Assembly (NCBI GenBank): GCA_036873135.1
Contig: JAPTYO010000018.1
Span: 9,911,503 to 9,975,502 of the forward strand
Source of the DNA: Clarkia xantiana subsp. parviflora
Taxonomy: Eukaryota > Streptophyta > Magnoliopsida > Myrtales > Onagraceae
Reading direction: 5' to 3'
Length of the DNA: 64,000 bases
Positions 9,881 to 20,307 of this stretch are shown here, in pieces; position 1 is the first letter of the stretch, and each line of letters starts with the position of its first letter. A program made the translations under genes and the position numbers. The notes beneath the pieces were generated by a model. The model worked only from the letters and a program-made list of their open reading frames with translations. It was not told where the DNA came from and did no database searches.

Positions 9881-12800
9881 AAACTAACAAAAAGCCAAAA
9901 TAGTTTCTACCAGATCAATGGCTGGTGGTGGCAAGAAGAAGCAAGTTCAGGCCGGCAGTTCTCGCCCCGCTGGAACTATGAATTCCCCGTTGTTGGAACA
10001 TGTTGCTGAACAAGGTGAGTACCTTGCTGTTTCTCAGACAGGGGGCATGGTGATGATGATGTCTCAGTCCGAGACACGACGCTGAACAGGCAAGACATCC
10101 CGCGAAGGGAGGTGGATGCTCCCCCAAACCCGGTGGGGCACAGAGAGGAGGTCCCGCGAAGGGAAGTAGGCTCCTCTTCAAACTCGGAGTTGACCAAGGC
10201 GGTAACAGATGCTATGCCTATGTTCTTGGCAGCCATGGAGGCTCTGTTGGACAAGAGAGAGGCCGCCAGGAGGGCGGAGGAGTTGCCTCCGCGAGAAGAG
10301 CTGCCCCCACCCCCTCCGAGGGTGGCTCCAGAAGAACAGGAGGTTCAGGAGATTCAGCCCAGGAATAAGGGTAAGGAGCCCACACACTCGGAGAAGTTCG
10401 TGGTTGATGGTCCCGGACCAGTGCAGCACAGGACCATTCCCCTGAATGGCCCCATCACCCCCGATCAGGTAGTGAAGATCGTCAACATCTGCATGGGTGA
10501 CCAGAAGCAAATGACATCGGAACTGAGGGATCGATCCAGTCATCCTTTTGTTCCACGACTGATAGATACCGTCGCCCCGCCCGGGCTAGGTATTCCGACC
10601 ATCAAGGAGTATGATGGTGAGGGGGACCCGGTTCGCCATGTTCAGAGAAATGTCCAGGCCTGTATGGGTAGGACTTCAAATGATGATCTTATATGTTCAT
10701 TGTTCCCAATCACCTTGGGAGAAAGGGCCATGACATGGTTCTTCAGCGTACCGCCGGGAAGCATTACCTGCTGGGCTGATATGCACGATCGCTTCATCAA
10801 GCAATATCAAGGTCGTAGGCGTCTCCTGAAGAGCGTGAGGTCCCTGACCCAGGTGGTGCAGAGATCCGATGAATCGTTGGCATACTACTACCAACGGTTC
10901 ACTGCTAGTGCGGCGGAGATCGACAAGGAAATATCGGAGGGAGAGACTATCCGCACATTCCTTCGGAACTTGACTGCTCCTTATGGCTCCGACTTGATGC
11001 ATAGTGTGGCCGCGAAGGCTGTGTGGAGCATGGAGGCCCTGCAGGCGAGGGTGAAACACCAAATCGACGTGCAGGAGTCGAAAATTGCTGCTGGAGAGCT
11101 TGATCCTCCGAAGTCAGGAAGAGGAAAACCATCGTCCAAGCTGTCGGATGATCGCAAAGGGAGCGAAAAATCGGAGGGAAGTAGGGGCCGTGGTCGCCCC
11201 GAGAGAAGAGAGGACAAGCGTCCTCCGAGGAAGGACAACCGAGAGGGTCGTGCTGTTCCCATCAACAGCTCGATGACCTCCGTGCTGGCTGTGATGGATC
11301 GGCAGGGTCTCGCCCGATACTCCCCGAAGAAAGAAGGTGAGTTCTTGGGAGGCCGCTCCGATCGTTACTGTCGCTACCATAGAGCCAATGGTCACGACAC
11401 AGAAAACTGTCGGGAGCTGAAGAAGGAGATAGAGAAGCTGATCCAGAAAGGGAAGCTGATGGAATTCGTCGGAAGAAGAAGAAGGTCGAGCCAGAAGCCT
11501 CCGGTTTTGGTGCCCGTAAGGAGAGGCGGGGGACCATTAACGTCATTCACGGAGGAATGGCGGCGGGAGGTGATACCTCCGCTTCTCGGGAGAATTATGC
11601 TTCTCGCTTCTCTGCTGCTGTGGTGCTAGGCAAGAGGTCCCGGTCGTGGACTCTTAAGGAAGAGATGGTGATTTCTTTCTCGGCGGAAGATTTGGTAGGC
11701 GTGGAGAGCCCTCACGACGACGCCTTGGTCGTGACCCTGGACGGGGACGGATTCGTGATGAAGGGAATCTTGATAGATGGAGGAAGCTCTTCCGACATTC
11801 TATTCATGGATGCCTTAGAAGCCATGGGCAAGACGAAGAAGGACCTGACGCAGGTGGACTTCCCAATGGTGGGATTCTCTGGTTCTACTTCCTACCCGTT
11901 GGGAATGATTACCTTACCGGTGGAGTTTGGTAGTGGCTGGAAGATGGAGAAGCGAAATGTGGATTTCGTCGTAGTAGAGTCTGCGGGGGCGTACAACGCT
12001 ATTATCGGGAGGACCACCATCAACCCCCTCATGGCAGTCGCCTCGACAGTCCACCAGAAGATGAAGTTCCCGACTGACAACGGAGTCGGGGAGGTCAAGG
12101 GTGACCAGGTGGCGTCACGAAAGTGTTATGTTAATGCCACCCGAAGGAGAAGAAGGGAAACCATGACTGTCCTTCAGACTGATGCTGATCCTCGAGAGGA
12201 GTATGGGCGCCTCGCGCCCATGGAAGATCTGAAGGAGGTTGAGATTGATGGACCTCAAAGGAAGGTGAAGATCGGGTCTGCTCTGTCGGAGGAGAGAGCC
12301 CGAGAGTTGATCGAGCTCCTGAAGGAGTTCAAGGAGCTGTTTGCCTGGTCCCCGAGTGATATGCCAGGAATCGGTCCCGACGTGATAGTGCACGAGCTGA
12401 AGATTGATCCCGCGATTAAACCTATCGCGCAGAGGAGGCGTCCGATGGGCGCGGACAAGAGGATCGCGATCCAGCAGGAGGTGGGCAGACTGCTCGACGC
12501 TGGATTCATCAAGGAACTCCGATTCCAGACTTGGGTCGCTAACCCAGTCCTGGTGCGAAAGAGTAATGGGAAGTGGCGGATGTGTGTCGATTTCCGCGAC
12601 TTGAACAAGGCCTGCCCAAAGGATTGCTACCCGCTCCCGAGGATTGACCAGTTGGTGGATGCCACATCGGGACATGAGCTACTGAGCTTCATGGATGCCT
12701 ATTCCGGATACAACCAGATCAAGATGGCGAAGGAGGATGCCCCCCACACAGCTTTTTACGCTAACAGTGATGTTTATCACTATGACGTTATGCCCTTCGG

Positions 12801-13455
12801 ACTGATCAATGCCGGAGCGACTTACCAGCGGATGGTGAACAAGTTGTTCGGAGACATGCTGGGGAAGACCATGGAGGCGTATGTGGATGACATGCTGGTG
12901 AAGTCCCGACAGGCAGGAGACCATGTCCAAAACTTGGCGGCGGCGTTTGAGCGGATGAAATTTCATCAGGTTCGGTTGAACCCAGACAAGTGCGCTATCA
13001 GGGTGAACTCGGGGAAATTCCTAGGGTTCATGGTGAGCCAGAGAGGAATCGAGGTGAATCCCGAGAAGCTGCGAGCGATCGAGGAGATGCAGTCTCCGAA
13101 GACTCATCGGGAGGTTCAGGTGTTGAATGGCCGGTTGGCCGCGTTGAATCGATTCCTATCCAAGGCGAGCGACAGAGCCATGCCATTTTTTGATGTACTG
13201 AGGGCCCACAAGAAGTTTGAATGGTCCGACAAGTGCGAGGAGGCATTCCAAGCACTCAAGCAGCACCTCCGTACCCTCCCGCCGTTGGCGAAACCGGTTC
13301 CAGGCGAGCCGCTTTATCTCTATTTGGCTGTTTCTGCGGTTGCTGTTAGTTCTGTTTTGATTAAGATTATCAAGGGCAACCAAGTGCCTGTCTATTATGT
13401 AAGCAAGGTGTTTGCCAAATCTGAAATGAATTATCCCGCTATTGAGAAGTATCTC

Positions 13456-13470
13456 TTTGATTCCATCCAT
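13456..13470 (-). pseudogene. rpl23: 5' fragment of plastid rpl23 (five codons)
   Basis: On the minus strand, atggatggaatcaaa (MDGIK) is the start of chloroplast rpl23. It is cut at the junction with Tat-B pol. Confidence 0.75.
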
Positions 13471-13658
13471 AAATCGAATTTCTTCCCTATGAGTTCGAGT
13501 CTCAATAAGAATGCTAGTTCTTACTGTTCATATGTTATGATATGAATATATCATATGTTAAGATATGAATATACCACATCCATTCGTTATGTATGGATGA
13601 TGAGATTCCATTGATACAGAGCCAATTCCAATAGACTTATTGGAGGGTCCCATTGGCG

Positions 13659-13682
13659 TGCATCCAGTAGGAATTGAACCCA

Positions 13683-13716
<34 letters not shown>

Positions 13717-13732
13717 ATTCAGCCATGGATGC
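13659..13732 (-). tRNA. trnI-CAU: Plastid-derived tRNA-Ile(CAU) copy
   Basis: The 74 nt start gcatccatggctgaatgg and end ggttcaattcctactggatgc plus A. The acceptor arms GCATCCA/TGGATGC pair, and the anticodon loop reads ctcataa with anticodon CAT. In plastids this C is modified to lysidine and the tRNA reads AUA. In the nucleus it is expected to be a passive fossil, because it lies inside a dead retrotransposon. Confidence 0.9.
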
Positions 13733-15989
13733 TTAGCGGGGATCCTAGTACATGGTGAATAACCCAATTACAATTGAAATGAAATCTGTAGGATAAATCA
13801 ACAACAATCCAATCTCATTGAGTTTCATTTCATATAGAAACAACAATTGCTCGAAAGCTACGACCTTATTTCTATGCCCACGAGGTTACGGTGTTAACTA
13901 ACCAGCCCTTGAAGCACTTTTTGAACCGACCGGAGGCGTCGGGAAGACTGGTGAAATGGGCCATCGAGCTTACGGAGTTCCGTATTCATTTTGCTCCGCG
14001 AACCGCTATTAAGGGCCAGGCATTGGCGGATTTTATAGCTGAGTCTACGGCACCCGATCTGGAAGTAACGGGTCCCGCAGAGGGGGCAACCATGGAGGTC
14101 CCGATAGCAGAACAGGGTCCGATAACAGAACAGCCAGAACAGCCAAATGAGGAGAACACTTGGGAGATGTACACTGATGTTTCATCAGGTGTAGAAGGAT
14201 CGGGGGCAGGATTCGCATTGATACCGCCCGGTGGAGGCGAACCCTTGCGATATGCCTTGGCCTTAACGTTTAGGGCCACCAACAATGAAGCGGAGTATGA
14301 GGCTCTCATCACGGGCCTTAAAATTGCCAAGGGTACAGGAGTCGATCATTTGAAAGTGAAATGTGATGCCAGCTTGATCGTGAATCAAGTCCAGGGGAAC
14401 TATGAAGCCAAGAGCCCGACAATGAGGAAGTATTTGCACGAGGTGCAGACTTTGAAGGGAAGCTTCAAAAGCTTCGACATCGAGGCAATCCCGAGGGAAG
14501 AAAATGCGGAGGCAGATGCGTTAAGCAAGTTTGCTTTGGGAGTGGCCCCCGAGGAGAATCGGAAGGTGCACTTTCTGGAGAGAGTGATTATTTCAACCAT
14601 CGATCCAACGGAGGTTTGCGCTATTGAAGCAGGATCGGAGGAAGAAGAGAAACCCACCTGGATGACCCCGATGGTCACATACCTGACAACGGGGGCACTC
14701 CCTGATGATGAAGTGGCAGCTGTCAGGTTGCATCGAATCGCGAACGACTACGTGATGGTGGACAACCAATTATACAAGAGGGGGCATGTAAAGCCTTTTC
14801 TGAAATGTGTGGCGGAGCCTGATACGAATCGGATTCTGAGAGAGCTGCACGAGGGAGTCGCGACCTATCATGAGGGGGCCCGATCTCTTGTGAGGAAGAC
14901 GCTGAATTTGGGCTACTATTGGCCTTCGATGAACAAGGAAGCGACAGCGATGGTCCAATCCTGTGATGCATGCCAGAGGTACGCTCCAAATATCGTGGCT
15001 CCCGCCGCGGACTTGATGCCCATCAGGAGTGCTTGGCCCTTCGCGCAGTGGGGCATTGATCTTGTGGGACCTCTTCCACAAGCAAAAGGTCAGTGCAAGT
15101 ATTTACTCGTTTCCATCGATTACTTCTCGAAGTGGATAGAGGCTAAGGCATTGGCCAAGACAACGGGGCAGCAGATCCTCAAGTTCCTTCAAACTCAGAT
15201 TATATCCCGATATGGGGTTCCACGAGTGTTGATCAGCGATAATGGCCCTCCGTTCAATGGGGCTCAGTTGAAGGAGTACCTGGAGAAATTGAACATTGTG
15301 CATCAGACAGCTTTCGTCCGCCATTCTCAGACTAATGGCCAAGTCAAATCAGCCAACAAGATCGTGATGGATGGCTTGAAGAAGAGAGTCTACGCCTTGC
15401 AAGGTCATTGGCTGGATGAGCTTGAAAACGTGTTGTGGGCTGTTAGAACAACACCCAAGCAGTCGACATGGGAGACTCCGTTTGGCCTTGTTTATGGCAC
15501 GGAGTCAGTTGCCCCCGTGGAAATAGCGGTGGCGTCCCATCGCAGGAGGTATTATGAGCCTCTAACGAACGAGGAAATGAGACTTCTAGACTTAGACTTG
15601 CTCGAGGAGAAAAGGTGGAAGGCTGACGAAGTTCAGGCTCGAGTGCGTCTGACAACAGCCCGATATTATAATCGGCGTGTCAAGTCCCGACAATTCTTCG
15701 TTGGAGAACTTGTCTGGCGGAGGAACGAGTTCGTTCATCAAGATCGGATCGACAAGCTATCGCCGAAATGGGAGGGACCTTACAAGATCGTAGGGATGCC
15801 AGTCCCGAATGCGTACAAGCTAGAAGACTTTGATGGCAAGACGTTGAAACATTCCTTCAGTGGCGCACACTTGAAGAAGTATCATGGTTTATATCAAGTC
15901 GCCGTGAATGGCGCAAATTGTCTATCGATAAAGACCCGATGTAAGCCAGCTTTGAGTTGTCAATGAATAAAAGTTGCTTTCGATCAAAT

Positions 15990-16830
15990 TGCTTTTAGAT
16001 TGTAAGACGTCCTGAAGGACGCAACAAAAGCCTTCCGAGGTACGATTAAAAGCCCTACGGGGTATGAGTAAGTCGTCTATATGATGCGGCCAAAAGCCTT
16101 AACGGGTAAGAAAAGACCCTAACGGGTACGCGTAAGTCTTCTATATGATGCGGCCAAAAGCCTTAACGGGTACGAAAAGACCCTAACGGGTCCGCGTAAG
16201 TCGTCTATATGATGCGACCAAAAGCCTTAACGGGTACGAAAAGACCCTAACGGGTCCGCGTAAGTCGTCTATATGATGCGGCCAAAAGCCTTAACGGGTA
16301 CAAAAAGACCCTAACGGGTCCGCGTAAGTCGTCTATATGATGCGGCCAAAAGCCTTAACGGGTACGAAAAGACCCTAACGGGTCCGCGTAAGTCGTCTAT
16401 ATGATGCGGCCAAAAGCCTTAACGGGTACGAAAAGACCCTAACGGGTCCGCGTAAGTCGTCTATATGATGCGGCCAAAAGCCTTAACGGGTATGAAAAAG
16501 CCCTAACGGGTCCGCGTAAGTCGTCTATATGATGCGGCCAAAAGCCTTAACGGGTACGAAAAGACCCTAACGGGTCCGCGTAAGTCGTCTATATGATGCG
16601 GCCAAAAGCCTTAACGGGTACGAAAAATCCCTAACGGATCCGCGTAAGTCGTCTATATGATGCGGCAAAAAGCCTTAAAGGGTACGAAAAAGCCCTAACG
16701 GGTCCGCGTAAGTCGTCTATATGATGCGGCAAAAAGCCCCAACGGGTGCGATTAAGTCGTCTAGAATGGCGCGATAAAAGCCTTAAGGGGTGCGAAAAAT
16801 CATCTTAAGTGATGTATAAAATTGCCTTGA
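15990..16830. repeat. Tandem array, 64 bp unit, 3' UTR of Tat-B
   Basis: About eleven units begin with gtaagtcgtctatatgatg. Starts at 16068, 16132 and 16196 give an exact 64 bp period. Each unit carries two related halves (aaaagccttaacgggtacg and aaaagaccctaacgggtcc). Tat-C has the same family at 26095-26580 with about six units. Confidence 0.95.
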
Positions 16831-17215
16831 AAGGCATGGACAAGAAACCTTAAGTGGTAAAGTCACGAGGAAAATGTCGCGAAAGACATACGAAATTACG
16901 TTAAGTGACTTGGACGAGAAACCTTAAGTGGTGAAGTCCCGAGTAGACGAGAAACCTTAAGTGGTAAAGCCTCCGACGGAAGTATCGGGAGGTATGAAGA
17001 CAAAAGCCTCCGACGGCAGTATCGGGAGGTATGAAGACAAAAGCCTCCGACGGCAGTATCGGGAGGTATGAAGACAAAAGCCTCCGACGGCAATATCGGG
17101 AGGTATGAAGACAAAAGCCTCCGATGGCAGTATCGGGAGGTATGGAGACAAAAGCCTCTGACGATGAGGTAAGGAGGTCTGGAATTGGAAGACACGACGG
17201 ACTAAAAGTCCCCCT
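16831..17215. repeat. Second and third repeat blocks of Tat-B
   Basis: About 16840-16965 has units with ccttaagtggtaaag, related to the 35 bp repeats of Tat-C. About 16966-17160 has five copies of a ~38 bp unit, aagcctccgacggcagtatc plus gggaggtatgaagacaa. Tat-C has two diverged copies of this second unit next to its 3' LTR (about 28062 and 28136). No antisense gene is present in this stretch. Confidence 0.88.
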
Positions 17216-17218
17216 TGT

Positions 17219-17666
17219 CTTGGGACTTGTGATCAGAGGATAAGGCCGAGAAACCCGCCTACTAGATAAGAGTAGTGGGAGACGGCTGAGATATAGATAA
17301 CCTCCCCCGAGATACGCAGGGCGTGCCCGAGATACGCGGAGTATGGGCGAGATACGCGGAGCGTGGGGCGAGATATACGGAATCCCGAACGAGATATGCG
17401 GAATCATGAGTACAACAGCCAGTCACGGCCACAGGTAACTGAGTAACTTCCCCTCCTATATAAAGGAGGAAGTTACCTCAGAAAAACAGATTCTCTAATA
17501 CGAACTTAGACTATTGCTTACCACCCCATTGATCAGATACTCATTTAGGCATCGGAGAGGGATTCTGGGTCACCACCCAGGTCATCCCCTTTTGCAGGAT
17601 TACGCGGAGCCCAGGAGTTCGAGCTTTCCGTCAAGAACGTAACGGAGCTTCGCCCGTGATCCAACA
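17219..17666 (+). repeat. 3' LTR of Tat-B, first ~278 bp deleted
   Basis: The sequence goes from the 3' internal motif cccccttgtcttggg straight into gacttgtgatcagagg, which is position 9419 of the 5' LTR. The deletion joins ttggg in the PPT region to ttggg inside U3 and removes the end of the polypurine tract. The right end CCAACA and the TSD are intact. The palindromic TATA region is at 17439-17481. Confidence 0.92.
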
Positions 17667-17972
17667 GGGATGATACGCAAAATTTGAAACCGTGTTGTTA
17701 CCTCTTGACGAATCATTTGCTTGTATGTAGGCACATTTTCCGGGCCTTATCCTCAATTTTTCAAAATTGAGGAAGAATAAACGTTAGAGCAAAAGGGGAC
17801 GCGCCTAGACGCGTGTCTGAAAAATGTGGATATAAAAATTTGATCCTCTTTTATATGCATTTAAAAATACGTACATGCATGGGGGTGCAACGCAATCATG
17901 GATATGGACTAATGCGATCTAATTTCGTGTCATCATGATCAATACGTGAGCATGCGGGGTGAGTCCTATCAT
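17667..17972 (-). other. Continuation of Tat-F internal region (first copy)
   Basis: It matches 56517-56825 closely, including a cgcgcctagacgcgtgt palindrome near 17800. It stops at gagtcctatc, where it is joined to the COX-2 upstream region through a short atgaaa overlap. No gene is seen. Confidence 0.82.
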
Positions 17973-19018
17973 GAAACTGGACTGGCATTTTTTATTTTAC
18001 CCAAAAAAACTGGGCTAGCAAAAAAAAATTATCTAACTGATCGGTTTTCGGTGAACTGGTCGATTCTTAATGTAACTTGAAATTAGAAGAATCACCGGAG
18101 GGTGCGATCAGCTTAATCATCGTTTTCTTTTCATACAGCAATCACCTCCCCTTCCTTGGTTTTCCGAGCATTGCTCCAAGCTTCTTTGGTTCTATCAGTT
18201 TCAGGTAAGTCTCTTCATCTCTCGCGATGCAGAGTATGTGCCCAATCCATATCTTTCTCTTCTTCTAATGATAGATCGATGTTGTTGGTTGGCTTTTAGA
18301 TCTCTGATAGAATCCATTAGGGACCCCAATCTAGGAAATATCGTGATTTTGATTTTGAACATTTAGTGTCGGTGCAGACTTCGATTGAGATACAATTCCT
18401 TAAACCAGGTGAGGTCTGTTTGGTGATTTTGTGAACAATTTCAATTTGAAAAATGAAAGCTTCATCGTGCAAATAAACGGCAATATGAAGAAATATTGTT
18501 TTGTGTAGTCTCTTGTTATCACTGACACTTAGCAGTCTTTCAGGCACAATGTCTATATTGTGTTCTAGTGATCAAGCCAACAAGCAGGAATACATCTGAC
18601 ATGAAAATAATGTATCTTCTGTAGAGCAACCAAAATATATTGTTAACCATTAATTTAATGTATGTTGGACTTAATAACAGAGCATACCCTATAAGAGAGC
18701 ATACCCTATAAGAGAGCATACCCTATATCTAATGTTTTTGAATTAGCTGCTGTATTCAGTTCAACTTATTTTTCTTTTTGCTACTTTTGTGTGATTTGCT
18801 CTAGTTGACAACCAGTTTTAGTTTGGTACATACTGTTAATTTGAATCACCCATATGTTTGAAACCTTAAAATTGGATGTTTGATCGGATTAGCAGAATGG
18901 CAGACATGGAGGCACCTTTCAGACCAAGGGAAAAGTTTGTGGAGAAGCAGAAGTTGTTCCAAAGCATTCACAAGCACACCTATCTCAAAGGCCCTTACGA
19001 TAAGATCACTGTTAAGAC
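17973..19018 (+). pseudogene. COX-2: truncated COX7a-like gene, second copy
   Basis: The 5' UTR exon ends at 18204, the intron is 18205-18895, and the ATG is at 18897 (MADMEAPFRPREKF, with KGPYDKIT intact). The coding part ends at the same gttaagac that precedes the Tat-F LTR in COX-1 and COX-4, but here it is joined to Cop-1 pol. No membrane-helix exon follows. PRP is absent upstream because of the fusion at 17972. Confidence 0.72.
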
Positions 19019-19530
19019 ATACTCATTGCTGCGAAAGATGTGAGTTTTATGCATGAATCAAATTCCTGGTTGGCATCTGTATTTGAGATGAAAGACATGG
19101 GAGGGGCTACGTACATCTTAGGCATTAAATTGCTAGAGATCGTGCCATCCGGAGGTTATGTCTATCTCAGGAAGCCTACATCAACAAATTGTTGAAAAGG
19201 TTTAGATTATAGGATGCCAAACCCGTGGAAACGCCGGTAGTACTCAGGTGCGCGTTGTCAAAGCGCGACGGCCTGAAGAACCAACAAGAGCATGAATAGA
19301 TGAGGAGTGCAGAGTATTTAAGCATGGTTAGGAGTCTCATGTACGCCATGCTTTGCACTCGGCCGGACATATGTTACGCTGTGGGCCTAGTAGCAAGATT
19401 ATAATCATACCCTGGCTATCAACATTTAAAAGCTGTAAAGCGGATCATACAATATCTGAAAGGTACAGCCGACTACGTACTGTACTGTGAGGGCAGGAAG
19501 TTAGAATTGACCGGATTCAGTGACGCCGAC
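19019..19530 (+). pseudogene. Cop-1 pol, RT end and RNase H start
   Basis: The frame reads ILIAAKDVSF, then FEMKDMGGATYILGIK (RT C-terminus of copia type), then MYAMLCTRPDICYAVG and LTGFSDAD, the start of the copia RNase H. Stops occur near 19191, 19297 and 19400. It is interrupted by Tat-C directly after GFSDAD. Confidence 0.88.
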
Positions 19531-20253
19531 TGATGGGTTCCGATGTAATCGTTAGCCCCGTTAACAGCCACTGGACGGCGAGTAGGTCCAGTGGGCCTCG
19601 TGAAAAGCCTTGAAGGCCCAGAGGCCCAGCACGAAGGGTCCCGACTTTAGCGGTCCCGATGAATGAGCTGAACGCTCCCGATAAGAAGCCTCTGAGTAGG
19701 CACCGATATGCCTTAGTAAAGGCCCCGATAATAAAGCCTCGCAGAGGCTGGACCTGTCCCGTAGAGACTGAAGGTCCTGGGTGGTGATCTAGAATGAGAC
19801 AACTCTGGAATCCCCGACAGGAGTCGAGACTTGTAATCAGAGGATAAGACCGAGAAACCCGCCTACTAGATGAGAGTAGTGGGAAGACGGTTAAGATATA
19901 GATAATCTCCCCCGAGATACGCAGGGCGTGCCCGAGATACGCGGAGGTACGGGTAAGATATGCGGAGCGTGGGGCGAGAAATATGGAATCGTGGGTATAA
20001 CTGCCAAGCGCAGTAACAGGTAACTGAGTAAACTCCTCCTTCTATATAAAGGAGGAGGTTACCTCAGAAAAACCATCTACGCTAAGACGAACTTATACTT
20101 TTGCTTACCACCCATTGATCACCGTACTCATTTAAGCATCGGAGAGGGATTCTGGGTCACCACCCAGGTCATCCCCTTTTGCAGGATTACGCGGAGCCCA
20201 GGAGTCCAAGATTTCCGTCAAGGACGTAACGGAGCTTCGCCCGTGATCCAACA
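19531..20253 (+). repeat. 5' LTR of Tat-C (723 bp)
   Basis: It runs from TGATGG to CCAACA. It differs from the 3' LTR at about 13 single positions with no indel, about 1.8%. U3 includes imperfect repeats of gagatacgcggagcgtgg type (about 19910-19980). Confidence 0.95.
20024..20067 (+). promoter_or_regulatory. LTR promoter: TATA box inside an inverted repeat
   Basis: ctgagtaaactcctcctt, then ctatata, then aaggaggaggttacctcag, forms a nearly perfect 44 bp hairpin with tatataaa (20043-20050) at its tip. The equivalent element is in all Tat-A to Tat-D and Tat-G LTRs except the Tat-D 5' LTR. Confidence 0.8.
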
Positions 20254-20254
20254 T

Positions 20255-20270
20255 TGGCGCCGTCTGTGGG
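20255..20270 (+). promoter_or_regulatory. Primer binding site of Tat-C
   Basis: tggcgccgtctgtggg starts one base after the LTR end. TGG complements a tRNA CCA end. The first nine bases fit tRNA-Asp and the rest fits it poorly, so the primer tRNA is uncertain. Confidence 0.78.
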
Positions 20271-20307
20271 AAACTTACAAAAAGTCAAGATAGTTTCTAC
20301 CAGATCA

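Larger units (their letters stand above)
13456..13848 (-). other. Nuclear plastid DNA insert (NUPT), ~390 bp
   Basis: Read on the minus strand, this is a chloroplast inverted-repeat segment: part of the spacer upstream of trnI, trnI-CAU, the trnI-rpl23 spacer, and the first five codons of rpl23 (MDGIK). It replaces about 15 bases of Tat-B pol. Short overlaps occur at both edges (ttgat at the left, attg at the right), which fits end joining. The plastid order trnI-rpl23 is preserved. Identification is from remembered chloroplast sequence. Confidence 0.88.
9918..15966 (+). pseudogene. Broken gag-pol of Tat-B
   Basis: The ATG at 9918 matches the Tat-C start. A shift near 10040 leads to a stop at about 10083. 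The gag frame then runs from about 10100 to 11480, where a deletion of about 68 bp removes the whole Arg-Ser tract and shifts the frame. Protease, RT (YVDD about 12880) and the first RNase H are open from 11557 to 13455, where plastid DNA interrupts. The frame resumes about 13850 through the second RNase H and integrase. The third integrase catalytic residue is changed from Glu to Lys (NGQVKSANK, about 15345), so strand transfer would be abolished. The normal stop is lost and the frame reads into the repeats to 15966. Confidence 0.92.
9142..17666 (+). mobile_element. Tat-B: full-length-insertion Ty3/gypsy Tat-like element, degraded
   Basis: It is bounded by a perfect 5 bp duplication, gggat (9137-9141 and 17667-17671). 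The unoccupied version of the site, with gcgat, is seen in the paralogous Tat-F sequence near 56517. It contains a 5' LTR, PBS, gag-pol, 3' tandem repeats and a shortened 3' LTR. A plastid DNA fragment sits inside the pol gene. There is no trace of the antisense gene found in its relatives. It is closest to Tat-C. Confidence 0.95.

Noticed and set aside
13156..13470. Minus-strand frame starting MDGIK
   Set aside because: It is the rpl23 start running by chance into the antisense of Tat-B RT.
13659..13732. Functional nuclear tRNA gene
   Set aside because: It is plastid trnI-CAU with plastid flanks; it needs lysidine modification and sits inside a broken pol gene.
16896..17407. Long minus-strand frames with repeated serine/proline motifs
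   Set aside because: They are readings of the ~38 bp tandem repeats and LTR; repeat translation gives open frames without coding meaning.
20254..20307. N-terminal extension of Tat-C gag-pol starting at TTG
   Set aside because: It overlaps the primer binding site and uses a non-ATG codon; the ATG at 20308 is conserved in Tat-B (9918) and Tat-D (31217).
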